A stretch of 64,000 nucleotides of DNA from Lagopus muta (lineage: Eukaryota; Chordata; Aves; Galliformes; Phasianidae), in assembly GCF_023343835.1 (NCBI RefSeq), contig NC_064447.1, positions 434,001 to 498,000 of the forward strand, in the 5' to 3' direction. Below, one piece after another: positions 34,401 to 49,800 of the stretch. Each line of letters starts with the position of its first letter. The first letter of the stretch is position 1. The notes beneath the pieces were generated by a model, which saw only the letters and a list, made by a program, of their open reading frames with translations, did no database searches and had not been told where the DNA came from. The translations under genes were made by a program, and so were the position numbers.

Positions 34401-37400
34401 CATGAGCATACAAGCTAGTATAAAGAGCCTGAATTTGGCTTCCATAAAATAGCGTTTTTGATTATAATATTGCTGTACCCATTGTGTTTTTTACGTTGTA
34501 CTACATTGCTGTTTCCTTGTGCTGTAAATACAGGATAAGATGGGATTATTGGAATGCGTTGGGGAGGTAATTAAAGCAGTTCTTAGTAGATTTTAGTACA
34601 GTAAAAAAAAAAAAAGCTGAATTTATTTACAGAATCTTACTAATTTTAGTGAGTAATTCTTACAGGTTCTGCTTACTGAGATGATGGAGAGGTGCAAAAA
34701 ACTGGGAAACAAGTAAGTATCGTGCAGTCCAGAAGGCATGAGTCTGTAATGAGTACCCCAAGTGCCTGTAGTAAAATTCTCCATCTCCATTTTGCAACCA
34801 CTATTTGGATGCATTGTATGGCTTTTGTTACTCATGTAAATGACTGATTATAATTGTTAACATCTTTTTTCCAGAGACGAATTCTGCCAGGCTGTATATT
34901 AGTTGTAAAGCAAAAGTTTAATTGATTAATTTGGTTGCTGCATTGTGTCCCCTAAGGCAAAGTTTAAGAAGCATCAGCCCTGTCTGATCCCTGGTTGTGC
35001 TTCATTTTTCTCTGCTTTCCTTCCCTTCCTTACCTGTGCCCTCCTAGCTACAGTTAGCTTATACGTGTGTTTTCCAAGGAAAGTTGTAAAGCAGCCAGTG
35101 TCTTTGGAAGAATATTTAGGTGACTGCTTTTTTTTCAAAACTAAAATTAGTATCCCAAATGTCACCTTGATGTCTGTGTGCAGACTAATCATGTTAAGTG
35201 AATAATTCAGGAAGATGGTCTGAAAGTTTTGGATGTGGTTTCTTTCTGAGCTTTGTGAATGTGATTTAGCCTGCTCATGAGTTAATCTCAGCTCATTTTA
35301 CTGCTGAGCTCTGTGAAAGTTTTCAATTACATTGGCTTTTGATGTGCCTTACACTATTTAATTCTGCGTGGTTGAGGAGCTAAAATATGTTAATCACTTA
35401 AAGAGGAGAAACTTCTGCATTAGCATACTGTGACTGACCTAAGGAGTAGGAGAAGAACATGATTTTTAAAAAATGATGTTAAGATTGTTTAATCTGTATT
35501 AATTGTTTTATGTGAGTGCTGTGGAACTTATTTTTAAAATGCTTTTTAGCATCCCATTGTAAAGATGGGTTAGGTACCTCATCGTTCTTTTTATTTATTT
35601 TGAAATTGAATTATCCAGTTTAGATTGCCTAAAAACTGGTAAATTTCTTTTTAAGTGGAGTCACATAGCTTTGTCTTCTCATGGGTGTCACAGTGTCACA
35701 AGCAAGTCACACCAGTTCATAAATCTTCGAGTAATCTCAGTATATTTCATAATCATGTTGCGGCAGTCTAAGTGAAAAACGTCGGCCTGCTTCTCTGCAT
35801 TGCAAAGCACGTATCTGGTGAACTGGAAGTACTTGTCTAATGAAAAAATGCAAATTCCAGTTAAATTGCAGTGGGACCACTAATGCTCAGTCAGGAACAG
35901 GGGATGCTGGGCTATTTTAAGCATGTTATCAAGGTTAATTGACTTGTATTCAGACTGCCCACTTTGGAGTGGTAAGGACACAGTATTGCTTGGATTGTGC
36001 AGCAGCTTTGGTGCTAACTTGTGGTTGAGTTTGCCCAAAGGAATTGCCTTTTGAGTAATACTGGATTTTGTTTCTTATATTTGCATAATAATATCAGTAA
36101 GGTGGATTTTGAAGTAATGAGTTGACTCCCCCACAGCAGCTTTGGCTCAGTAGTAATACAAACTTGGATCAAAGCAGTTGATTGTAAGTGTCTAAACATG
36201 TCATTGGCAATTGCATTATAATGAGCGGATGTTCTGTTATTGTTTTACAATCCTAACAGTGCAGCTACTAGAAATCTGATTTTCTTATGCACGTATGTAT
36301 CTTCTTAATTTAGTGAGAAAAAACTTGGATAGAGCTTTGTCCTTCCAAAGTATACTGCTGTTCTGTAATTAAAAAGAAGTGTGTTTCTAAATACTATTTA
36401 CTTGATATTTTTTTCCTGGCAAGTTTTTGGTCAAAATGATGGTTTCAAAAATAAACAATGCAGACCAAGTATTCTACAGGCTACTTTTTCTTTGTCTGGT
36501 AGCTTAAAATTAGTCCTTAAGAATAAAAGTTAATTTTCTAAGGCTTTTTTGCTCACCCCTAGCTTTTTCAAAATTTAGAAAAGATGCTGGATTGGTTTTA
36601 GTTGTCAATTTATATTAATATAACTTCTTTAATTAATAAGAACTTCTAGTTGCTGTTGAACTGTATTGATTTATCTTATGTTCATTGTAGTGCTCTGCTA
36701 TTAAATTCAGTAATGTCAGCCTTCAGAGCAGAGTTTATTGCTGCAAGGTCTATGGACTTCATTGGCATGATTAAAGAGTGTGATGAATCTGGATTCCCAA
36801 AGGTAACATTTGGATGTAATATAACACTTCCTTTGTTGCTGTCTGGCTGAGTTATTTATGCTCTACTTGCATCTTTTCTTCTGCTTTCTATCCATACTCT
36901 GTTTATACTAGTTGCCTCCACGAGTTGCACATTACTGAAATAAAAGGAGATCTAAACAATCTTTCTACGTGTTCTAGAAGAGTGTTGGACAAACAGATCT
37001 TCATCTTTTAATTTAAATTTCTCATTACTTTTAGCATCTTCTCTTTCGCTCCTTGGGGTTAAACCTGGCATTGGCTGATCCTCCTGAAAATGATCACCTT
37101 CAAATATTGAATGAAGCCTGGAAGGTTATAACGAAGCTGAAGAACCCACAGGTGAGTTATTGACAGTGCAGTTCCATGTTGATCCTTGGTTCAGGGCAAA
37201 ATGGCAGCTGTTGTTCAGCAGGCTGTATGTTTTGCATGGCATGGTTTACTTTTCCTAGATTCCTACTGTTGCCAAAAGTACAATCCCTGATAGTATTTTA
37301 ATATAATCCCTCGGGCCTCTTCTTGCCTACATAAGTAGTGCAGTTTTGAAGTATGTCATTATCTCCAGATCTTTAGGTCTGCGTAAGTCACACCTCTGCA

Positions 37401-38784
37401 GTTGTTATTTTGATTTTTTCATGCATGTTTCTCTTAACCTCCTGTAAATACTGGTAATCATTGGACACGTGTATTTCTAGGATTACATCAACTGTGCTGA
37501 AGTGTGGGTGGAGTATACATGCAGACACTTCACGGTATGTGCTAATTTATTTCCTTTGAAGGTCTTCTCGTTCAGTGCCCATATCAGCTGTTCAATATTA
37601 GAAATAGAAAAGCCATGCGAGTTTAATATTTAAAATTCTTTAGTGTATGAAAAATGTATTTCCTTTCATGAAAGATGAATAGTGACAAAAGATATGGCAC
37701 AAAGGAGTCCTCCACCACCATCACCCCTAACCCTGTGTGATATTTCTTACTTTTTATTGCACTGATTTAAATGAGGATTTACTGGAATACAGGCTAAAGT
37801 TCTTTGCTTACCTAGAGCTGTGTAGAAGGCTGATGCTTAGGCAAATGGAAATAAATTATCCAAATGGTTTTCAGTCATTTGATTTCTATTCTGGTTTCAT
37901 TACTTTCTTATGTAACCTCTTTTTTTCACTATACAGAAGCGAGAAGTCAATACAGTTTTGGCAGATGTTATCAAACACATGACTCCTGATAGAGCATTTG
38001 AAGATGCTTACCCACAGGTAAAAACTTTTTTTTTTTTTTTTACAAATCTGCAAAATCTGTGGATTTTCTTAGATTGAACTGGTTCTTAAACATTGTTGAT
38101 GTCTCCTACAACAAAACAATTTTTTAAAGGCTGGTTGTAATTTTGGAATCATTTTGGAACAACATAATGCTGTGGTTTGGTCCATCTTTCAGTCCAGAAA
38201 ATAAAGCTAAAACAGAGATTAGTGTATTTAGTGTAAGTAGCAATAATGAACTCCCAAGTCAACAGTAGTATTCTAGTGAGACATGGAACATTGTGTAAAC
38301 AGAAGTGAACATAAGTAATAATAAATCTATGTCTAGTTAAAATTGCAAGAGCTTCAGTGGGTTTTAGCATCCAGTTCTTGAGACTGTATGTCAGGTGAGA
38401 TGTAAATTAGTTGGAGTGGTTCTAGAAAGGTTTTGTGATTACGTCCAAGTAATAGTAGAAAAAGTGCATACAAGAGAAAATCTAACAACATGTACTTTTT
38501 GTTTTAGTCTAGTGAGCAGGAGATCATAAATCAGAAAAGTCTGCCTTAGAAAGTAAAGAACAAACAAATAAAGCCTGGGTAGACTGGTTATCCGCTCTTC
38601 ATGTGAGTTCTGAAGAGCATGTTGGAAAAACATCTGCTAGGAATAGCGCAGCGGTATTTGATCCTGCTTAGCAGAAAAGAAATTGCATGAATGAACATTG
38701 AAGAGGCTTCCAACCCAGTTTTCTCTGAGTGACCAGAGAATGCTCTCTGTTGTGGATACTCTTAATTTACATTACAATCATTTT

Positions 38785-38819
<35 letters not shown>

Positions 38820-41800
38820 TTGCAGTCAATTATTCAGAAAGTTATTACCTACATCAATGATTTCTCTCTGCTTTTTTCAGTGGTAAGTAGTATCATGTTT
38901 CCTAATTTTTTTAGGAGAAACTGTTGCACGGTTTCCGTGAGACAGTTTAGCCAAGTTGCATGTTTAGATTGTTTGGAAATTCACATTGTGAGAAGACTTT
39001 TTATCAAGTAAGTGCAGAAACATCTTGGGAGTTGTCTACTGCTTACTACTTAAATAGTCATTATTCTAACTGCACTTTCCTGTACTTTTTCTTGCTTATG
39101 CACTTAAATTCTGTAAATTTTGTTGTTACAGTATAGGAGACAATCAGTGAAAAAGAAAATATCACTTATTTGCATCTCTGGGTGTAAGTGCTGATAGCTA
39201 GCTGTTCCTGTGTTATCCTTTAACATGTTCTATCATAGAATTTAAGTTTGACATCAAATCACAAAGAAAATTAGAGAAGTCAGAGTCTGGGTTAGAGGTG
39301 GAAAAAGGAAAGGCAGCAGATGTCAAATTAGTGAAACCAGCTCTCCAGAGTAAAATTCAAGACTGAGTCTATGGCTTTGGAGTCAAGTCTTGTTCATAGG
39401 TTGCTCAAGTACATCTGACAGGTTTACGCTCACTGTATTTTTGAGATGATGCAGAAACAAAATTTACCTTATTTTAATTGTTCATGTATTTGTACTTTCA
39501 GGAGAAATTCTTGCCATTTCTGGATATGTTCCAGAAGGAGAGTGTGAGAGTGGAGGTTTGCAAGTGCATCATGGAATCTTTTATTAAGTAAGTGGAGAAT
39601 ATTCAGATCAAATGCACTCTGGAGAATCTGGGCAACGTTCTGTAGGATTATTAGGGAAGATGGATTGAGCCACTGTTTAGTCCACTTATCTTGTGAAGAT
39701 AAATCTAGGCTGTGGGGGGAGTTGGGGAATTGTCAGTTTTGTTAATCTATTGATTGACTGCTTAACTGTTCACAATGAAAGCTGAAATTGAAGTATTCAC
39801 ATTGATGCTACTTACCGTTGATCAACAGATGACTTGTTCCATGAGCATTGTTTCAACTGATGTTGCTTTAATTAGTTTATGAAAGGTTTTATTCCATCTG
39901 ACATCATCGTATAGAACTGTTACTTTGGTGTAAAAGAGAAGAGAGTTCCTTCTTACAAGCTCCATTATATATTAAAAAAAGGTATTTTTGCAGCTGAAAA
40001 TGCATTTGTAAGATGAGGTTTCATGCTCAGTTATTATAGAAGTCAGGTGGTTCTTTTCAGTTAATAGATTCTTGGAAACGCCTTTTTCTTGATCACCTTT
40101 TTGCTTTAGATTACAGTATTGCAAGCAGATGCTAAATGATGATAATCCACTGAGAGAAACTGGAACAAGTTTCTGTTTTTTCATAGAAGAGCATCTTAGC
40201 ACATTCAAAATAGTGGGGTTTTTTGTTTGGGTTTTTTTTTTACTCTTTTGTAACTCTTGTACATTCTTACATGTACAAGAGTTGTACATGTACAACTGTA
40301 CACTCTTGTACAGTCTTACAGCCCTGGTAGTAGGAATTACTCATTAAATATATGTTGCTCTATTCACTGTTTAGCATCTTGACAATGCAGGATTTTTCAT
40401 TGTGTTTTCTAAAACACTTTATAGGCATCAGCAGGAATCTACAAAGGACCCTGTTATACTCAATGCTCTTCTGCATATCTGCAAGACGATGCATGACTCT
40501 GTGAAGTAAGATTAACTTTACTCCTACTAATAACTGCTTACACAAACTTTGGCTTCTTGGTGTACAATCTTGCTCATCTGAGAGTGTTTTATGATGGATT
40601 AAGGCGTGAATCCAGTTAGTGGTGAGGGAAGAGCTGTACAATGAAGTGGTAGCACATGCTATTCTTTAATTAGTGCTTTATGTACCTGTAGAGAGAGAGA
40701 GAAACAGAATTTTGAAAGGAAAGCAGCAGCAATTTTGTAGGTTTGTCTAAGGAAGGCACTTAAAATACAATTAAAGATACTTTTGCCAATTAAACTAATG
40801 TCAGCTTTGAGTTATAGTGAATAATAAACTATTTATGAGCTTTCAATGAATACGTGGTCATTAAAACACAGATTGCCATCCTCAATTTATCCTTTTATTT
40901 TGGCCACTTTCAGTCATAACCAAAGGTTGTGAAATCTTCAAAAGGACTCCTGGAAGATCCCTAGGAATATCAGCAAAGCATCATATTTCTAATTATTTTG
41001 AAGTAACTCTGACTTTTTTTTTCCCACATCCTGGTTCAGGAAAGTCCCAAGCCACTTGTAAGGGCTCACTGGCACAGTAACAGTTGTTGGAGGATGACAG
41101 CCTCCAGACTGGTAGCAGTTTGATTTGGTATTGAACTGGAAACCTATAATTGACCTGGCGATCCCATTACAACTCTTGTGATCCTCTCAGAGTTGTCTCT
41201 TTTGATTGGCAAAGCCCTAATAAAGAAAATCTCATCATGATTATCTTCTGCTTTTACAGAATTTGTATAATAAAACTACTGTCCTATTCCCATCTGGTGT
41301 GTGAGCTATTGGTGAATGGTAATTAATAACTAAAGGTCAAAGTTGGAGCTGAGTACATAATACAGGGATTAAATTGTAGTTAATTGTTATTTAACTGTTC
41401 ATCTGTTTTCAGTAAAACAGATTTGACTTAGTGGATTTTCACATGATGTGAATTTATTTCAAATCTTATTTGAAATAAAATTGATATCAATGACAATCTT
41501 GAAAACAAAATTTTTACATATCAGTCTAGTTCTTACAGTGCTGCCTTTCTGTTTTAGTAACAAGATGTTAATGACAATTTTTAAATAGTGTAATCGGATT
41601 TTTCAAAAAAAAAGACAAGGTAGTGTTGTCTCTTAAATAAATACATTATAAATAAATACATTATTATACACTATTCAGTGTGTATTTGAAAAGTTTTCCC
41701 CCATAAATAGGATGATTTTTCTTCTAAAAAATAGGTTTACTTAATACTTTTCTATAATCAATTCCCTTTTAAGTTCTCAGGTTGTAACACAAGACTTAAG

Positions 41801-43581
41801 CCATTTTCTTACTTGCTCCAGTTAAGAACATTGAGCTTTGTCTTCATACTAAATCTAAGGTTCTGTAAAATGTAAAGAGACTCTTAGCAATTTTTATATT
41901 TCTACAAAATTTGGATTTTCGTGCATCGTTGTCTTCATGACATTCATATTATTTCCTTTGTTTTATAACTGAAATTATTAGGTTAGTGGTCTTAGCATGC
42001 AATAAATATTTTATATAGGCATAAAGTTAGCGTGTAACATTTGAACTCCTACAGATAAAAAAAAGTTGTTAAGCAATATTCAAGAATTTGCAATGTAAAT
42101 CTTCTGTTACAGTGCTCTGACGCTTGAGGATGAGAAAAGGTTGTTAGCAGCTTTGATAAATGGATTCATAAAAATGGTGAGTGGCAGTTGTGTGCAACTG
42201 TTGGGGTGTACCTGATAGCTGGGATTTTCATGAGAAACAGGTGCCTATGCACCAGAATTAGAGATGGTACATGACTTATTTAAGGCTGCTGAAAACCTGA
42301 ACCAGTGTATTTTATTGAGTATGCAAGTGTTGAAAGAAATAATGCAGTGTTGAAGCTGGCGTGGTGTGGTATGGTTAAACTGTACACGTGTATTTAATCA
42401 TATTTTTCTGCTTGCGTAAAACATATTGAGTATTTATAAGTTTAATAGTAATTAACCTTTTATACTGCAGCTTTAGAGAGATGATCACAGAAATCACTTC
42501 TATGCAAATGAAATTCCCCTTCCCATAATAAAATGATCCCATTTTATTGATTCCCCCAAATGGGATCATTTTATTATTAGGAATAAGATAACTTCTATCA
42601 TTAGTAGCCCCACAAAAACTCCAGTTGTTGTCATTAAATTAATTTTTAGTCCCTCTCTCCCTTTTAGCCAATAGATTTAAGTTGGATCTTGTCCCCTGTA
42701 TTTGTGACGTGGGTTTTTTCATTTGTTTGTTTGTTTACAGAGGTGTTTTAAGTTCTTCTCTTGGTATTCTCTACACAGGTGCCTGCAGTGCTTGGCTTTT
42801 CTTTCACATAGTCATAACTGGCAGGCTTTGTCTCTGCTTGTCCTCGTTCTTCCTTTTAATTCTACAAATGTATCTCTGGGTTGTTATTTACTCTCTTCAG
42901 CTTTAATTTTAAGGCTCTGTAATGTGGTGGTTAAAGTATTTGTATTAAGGTTTTCATGCAGAGTAATATACAAGGGCTGCTTCAAAAGTATTGGCTCCTA
43001 TTTCATTGTGTTGGCCCACAATGTCAGAGGTGAATGTTGGTGGGATGGCAGCAGAGGTTGAACGTTCCTGCCTACACCCCATTACATTTGATTGCTGTGT
43101 GACAGACAGCAGCAGAGGGACAGTCTGACAGAGCTGCATCTGATGTGAGAGTGCGTATGGAGCAAAGATGTGTTACTGAATTCCTCCATGCAGTAAAAAT
43201 GGCACCCACTGACATTCGTGGACACTTGTGAACGTTGATGGAGAGCAAGCAGTGGGTGTTGGAGCAATGAGGAGTGCGTTTCAGCAGTGGTGACAGCAGT
43301 TCACCTCCGCTGGTGCAGGTTTGTACGAGTGTGACATGCAGCTCTTGTTCACTGCTAGTGAAAATGCAGAGCTAGTGGTGGTGACTGTCTTGGAAAAACA
43401 GTGTTTTGTAGCTGATAATTTGCTCTATCAAATGGTGTTAGTGTGTTCTTTGCATTTGCTGTAGTTTGCATTGGAATAAATAGGAAGCAATACTTTTGCA
43501 GCAACCTACATATAATTTCCCTTAGGAAGATTTCACACACTGAAGAATATTTGATGTGTATTTATAGATCTGGTTGGGAGA

Positions 43582-43622
<41 letters not shown>

Positions 43623-46600
43623 AGAGTAGCAAATTACTAGTTCCAGTTTTTAAACTGAACATTAAGGTATTCAGTTTTCTTAAGGGTAGGGCAGAGTGAG
43701 CAGTTGCATAAACACAAGCAAGGCAGTTGGGTCTGCAGCATTAGAGGCAATCTTTTGTTTTCTTGTATGTTTCCTTTGATCTTTCATGTAATTTTCCTTC
43801 AATTCTCTAAAAACTTATTTTATGTGTGACTTGAGAAATAAGATATAATGCAGCCATGACTCTTAGGAAAAAAAAAATATATAGAATAGTTGTATCCATA
43901 AATATAGACTGCCTGGAGACTTTCTCTCGCTGTGCTTTTGATTGACAGCTCAGACACTCCAGCTGACAATGCTGGGTTTTAAAATCCAGAGGGTTAGAAG
44001 TAGAGCATTCTCAAGTAGGAATTGTTTTTGACTTATTTCCTGCCATTACTTTGTTGCTGCTATACCTAGTTAGAAAAATAACTTTTCCTGAGGGCCCACT
44101 ACATAAATTGGAATTAGGAACCTGAGTACAGATGTATTCCTGGATTTGTGTTGTTTGTTTTTTAACCAAGCCTGTGTTTCCCAGTTCCATAGTATCGGGT
44201 GTTCTGCCAGTTTTGAAAGTACTTCTCATGAATCTAGGCAATCTTGTTTTCTTGAATAAATATTTGGTTTGCAAAATAGTGGAACGTACGCAAACAACAA
44301 CAAAACATTCAGGTTTTTCTGAAGTTTAATTATTGGGAAACAGTTAAGTGCTTGTACAACAGTAAAATGTTTCTTTGTGTATGTGTCTGTTATAGGTTTC
44401 ATTCGGTCGTGACTTTGAACAGCAACTGAGTTTCTATGTTGAAGCTAGGTCTATGTTTTGCAATCTGGAGCCTGTTCTAGTCCAGCTAATTCATGTAAGC
44501 AATAGTTTATCTACATTATCTTAATAGATGGGGATATATTTGCAATTCTCCCATTCCCTACCCAGATTATTGGTCACTATCAAAATGACTAACGACCTTA
44601 CATCAGGTATTTTAGAAGCAGACTTTGATCTCTTCTTTCATTTTTATCATCCAGAACTCTCCAAACTTCTTGCTTGACTCTGAGGTCCTGGTGCACGATA
44701 GATATCATAGCAACAAAGAAAACTAGTTATACTGGGAGAGATTTCAAGGCCAAAGTACCATAAATGGTACTCTTATGTATTTGGAATTCGGGCTCTCTCT
44801 TATGTAATCCTCTGTATAGCAGTGGGTCTGATCTGCAGACATGGACAGAATCCTGCTGTAATTGGGAAGCTTAATTGCTTTTCAGTGATATGGCAGATGA
44901 GCATTTGCTGCAACCAATTCCTTTGTGTGATACACTACATCATATCTCCTTTTAAATCCTACTTTTTTGGTTATGTTTTTTAGTGAGTTGTATGTGATTT
45001 CTAGCTTAGAAAAGAGGTGATGCCACTGCATTAGCTGGGAAACAAGGGATAGTTTCAAGTCTTGAATTAATTGAAAACCCTACATTGGCAGACCTTCAGA
45101 ATCATATTTACTTAAAGAATCAGTCATTAAAATTCTCCAAGTGGGGAGAGAGTAAAAACTAAATAATATAGTGAAGGCACACCATACCTGAATTCTTTTT
45201 GACAGTTTCTTTTCTCTAACAGCATGCAGTGAAGCATGCAGTTTGTTATTTGCAAATGACCTAAGAAAGCTGCATATTTCTTAATGTTTTGCTTTTTTTG
45301 TGTGCATGTAGTCTGTGAACCAACTAGCAATGGAGACAAGAAAGGTGATGAGAGGAAATCATTCTAGAAAGACTGCTGCATTTGTCAGGGTAGGTAAGAG
45401 TCTAATATGTTTTGAGCCTGTTTTCTAAGCAGTACTAATATCTGCTGCCACCAAAGCTTAGTGTTTGCAAAAGCAGTGTGTTATTTTTTAATTCTGTTTG
45501 TAATCTCATTATCTCTCGGTGCCATTGATCCTTAATCTCTAAAACCAAATGCTTATGTTTAAGAAAATGTAGATCCAAAGCATCCACTGACAGCTTTGTG
45601 TCAAGAAAGGACAACACTGTCTCTATCCCCAGAAGTGCTCATGTTCATTCTAGAAAGCTCAGCTTTTCATACTGTATTTGAAATAAAGCCTTTAATTTAT
45701 GTGTAACTCAGTCACACAGAGAAAGGGAGACAGGAAAAATTAATACATTCAAATTTCCGTCTCATAGAGCCTTTCAGTGTTTAAAGGGGCCTTATAAGAA
45801 AGATGGAAAAAGACTTTTTACCAGAGCCTGTAATTGATGGGATAACGGGTAATGGTTTTAAAGTAAAAAAGGGTAAATTTAGATTAGAGGTAAGAAAGAA
45901 AATCTTTACTGTGAATGTTGAGGCGCTGGCATGGGTTGTCCGGAGAAGCTGTGGATGCTCCACCCTTGGAAGTCTCCACATTCAATTTGGGAGGAACTTT
46001 GAGTGACCTGATCTCTGCTTCAGAAGAATGTTGGAGCTAGACGATCCTTAAAGGTCTTTTCCAACCCAAATCATTCTATGAAGACAGTGCTTGAATTTCA
46101 AATGAAGAGCTCCCTTTGGCTTTAGTGTTTCCAAGGGTAGCCGGAAGAGTTTTGAAACACTCACAAACTCTTCAGGTTCTTTTTGTTCCAGTCTTCTCAC
46201 CTGAAACATAGCAACAGAGATCAGCTGCTGCTTTATGTGCTGTGAAGGAGTATGTTGTTATTAATGAATGAGTTTTCATTTATGGACTTGCACTTGGGGT
46301 CCTGGACAGAGAAGTAACTAAGGTGGCAGCTTGTGTATGGCTGGGAATCACTCATTCCATCTGGATGTTTGGGCTGCTCCAGTTGGTTTAAATCAGCAGC
46401 ATGCCATGCTAGATCTCATTCCTCCCAGTCGTGCACAGCACATTGCTATAAGGAGTTTGATACGTGGCTTGCCCCTGAGCACCCTACATCTAATAAAAGC
46501 ACAACATGCTAATGAAAAAAATCAGCTTGTAGCTCAAGACCAAAACCTGGTTACTTAAGAAGGGCTATCTGAGTTAGAGTCATAGATTGAATGAAGAGGT

Positions 46601-46805
46601 AATCTATGGTAATTACAATAATTAGTAACAAATATTGTTATAATTATTGAAATAATAATGAGAGATACAAAGTTGCTGATTTTGGACTTCACATAATACC
46701 TAATTCTTATTCAAAATCTTTCCTTAAACCTATTGACAGATTTGCATTCCTAATCACATATGAAATCAGAAATGATTGCTGTAACTCTTGAGTTAAGAAT
46801 TTTCT

Positions 46806-46845
<40 letters not shown>

Positions 46846-49800
46846 GCTTTAGGCTTGTGTTGCCTTCTGCTTCATTACAATTCCATCTCTGAGCAGCATC
46901 TTTACACGTCTTAATTTGTATCTGCACTCTGGACAGGTTGCTCTGGCAAATCAGTGCCTTTCACAAGGTAAGGGAGGAGTTTGTTTACTTAAAGGTTTTC
47001 CTATTTCAGAAGTATTTCTAGCTTTGAATAATAATTTCATTGAGATTATAAGTCATGCAAGTATATAGCAGACGTAATTACAAGACTGTTTTACACACAG
47101 TAACAATGGAAGCATGTCATATTGAAGCAACTTTTTAGTTCTGTCTCTAATCCCATGGGGTAAATAACTAAGACAACTGATCCTATTTACATACTTGTGG
47201 ATGTGAGGTGGGCAAAAAAACATGAATGTTTTTCTGCATGATTGTCCAAGAACTCCAATCACAAATAGTGTGCTTTAACATAACTGCAAAAGAAGAAAGT
47301 AGTTAATCTGTTAGCAGCACAGAGGATGACACAGTCTAGGAAAAAGCTGGAAAAGATTTAAGACTTAAGCCAATGACACCAGGAACTTGACATATTTTTT
47401 TCTTAAATCTGAATTAGTAATTGAAATGGAGCCTGAGTACAGATTTTTCTTCCTGTTAGTTCAGTCTTAAGTAATTTGAAACACTGACAAAAAGTGATTT
47501 GTAGAAAAATCTGTAGCTACACCAGAAAGTGTATGTGAGCAATCCATCTATATCACCACTTAATTGTGATCTTGTTCACGTTCATGCTGCAAAGGAAGAC
47601 AGTTACCTATTTTGAAAGTCTCCTAATTTTAACTGTCTGCAGTATCTTTTCTTTTTGAAATGCTGTCATTCTACTTTATTTTGCAGTTCTAATATTAACT
47701 CTGAATGTCAACTCTAAAATGGTGAATGCATTTTCATATACATATTTTCAGTATAAGCAGATTGTCCCAGTTATAACCAATGTGTGATGGCTCGCTTGGC
47801 AGTGAGCTTTGCTTGCCCTGCCTTACTGTACTACAGTGAGCTGGGTAAGATCGTGCTGGTCAGCCTCTTGGGAATATTTATGGCTACTGAAATGAAGGTC
47901 AATCATGCTTTCTTTTGAAGAAAAGCAGCATAGACCAAATGGGTGACTAAGATGTGGTTGCTTTGGGTTACAAAAGGCTCTTGTTTACCACAGGAATGTA
48001 TCAACACAGTAAAATTGAAATTGTAGCTGGGTTTCTTGTTGTGTGTACTCTGCCACAGAAGTCATAGGTTATATCTTTGGAAAGGCTTTATCTACAGGAA
48101 GGGGAAAGCAATTCCAAGTGTGTTTAACTTGCCAGCAGTCAGACGATTGCAGAATATTGAAAAGGATAGATTTTCAAGTAAGGAGATGCATCAGAATTGG
48201 GTATGGGTTCTGCAGTAGAAACCTCTTTGATAGCCTTTTAATACCACTGTAGGGAATAAATGCATGTTTACAGGGAGACAGAGCTGGATTCATTACCCAG
48301 CCTGACTTCTGCCTTGTAGGAGGAATAAAAGGGAAATCTATCTTTTTATTTGCTTACTTGGGTTTCCTTTTCAGTTTGATGTTCTCTCTGCATTTACCAG
48401 TAAGTTCCAGCTGCACAAAAAAGCTGACTTAGGATGCTGATTAGGATTTTTTTAGTACAGGATGATGGTTGTATTTCTTTGTTTTGAATGTGATGCTGCC
48501 CATGGAGCAACGAAGAGGGATTTAGGGCAAAGCTGCCTGTTGTGCTCAAGAATGCTGTGCAAATAAAAGATTTGCAAAGTTGGTTGTTGTGAAAAATACT
48601 ATTTTTGCAGTTTCTTTGTACATAACTGAGTTAACAAAAAATAGACTCTTTCCTGTAGAGCTTACCCTAGTGAAGCAGCTTACCCTATCATTTGTACCAG
48701 TTTTTGTTGTCATCACTGTGGTGCAGTGCATCTTTTGTTGAAAACAAAACCAGAGCAGTTTTTCTGTCATATAAAGTCCTTGAGGACTCTGCTCTGCTGC
48801 TGCTGGGACCAACTCTGTGATTTAATAATTCTTCAATTTTGAAACTGCACTTCCCACCATTTTTGGGATCCATGTCTTGTCTGACAGGCTGGTGGCCACC
48901 AGCAGCTGTCCTTTCTTCTCAGGGTGAAGAGGTGATACATGTGCACAGCTGTGAGTGCACAATGCTCTCACTAAACAATGAGCAAGCATCTCTGTTCTGA
49001 AATCTTTTAAGGCAGCAGGTGTGCGCAAAGTATCATGAGGTCAAGTTCATGTTATTAACCATTCTTCTGAATTTTAGACTCACAAGCAGAATTGGTGGTG
49101 GTTCAGTAACTTGATTCATTTAGCAAGGTTTTACAGTTAAGCACTTGTTTGCTTCCTCAGGAAATTTCTTCTGAGTGTAATTTTTATTCAGTGACATCTC
49201 ATTTGCATGAGTAATTTAGCTTTTGTTAAACAGGCAACAGTGGCACCAGTCTGTGGACATTTCTGTGATCTGTCTTTGCATATTCTGCTCTATTGTAGTC
49301 AGATAAAGCACTCAGAGAAAGCATTCTTGAAAGTTTAGTCTGTCTCAGTGTTTCATGTGTGTAAGGAATAATGATTAATTCATAAAAACAAATTCAAATC
49401 CAGTCAATTAACTGATTCCAAATCTGCACCTATCTATTAAAATCAACGCAGCATGAAGGCTTAAGAGTGTGCAGCTAATGATAGTATTAGACTAGGATGT
49501 GAAATCACAGAGTGACAGGATGGCTTGGGTTGGAAGGGACCTCAAGGATCATCAGATTCCACCCTGAGCTGCAGGCAGGGCTGCCAACCACAAGGTCAGG
49601 AGTAGAACAGGTCGCACAGGGCCCATCCAGCCTGGCACCTCCAGGGACGGGGCATCCTCAGCATCTCTGGGCAGCAGTGCCAGCACTGCACCACTCTCAC
49701 TGAAAAACTTCTTCCTGATATCTAATCAAAACCTAAATCTCCCCTCATTTAGTTTAAAACCATTCCCCCTTGTCCTATCACTATCTACCCATCTGAAAAG

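Noticed and set aside
33163..34445. Several 80-140 residue frames in intron 14
   Set aside because: All fall within or beside the two CR1 copies or their antisense.
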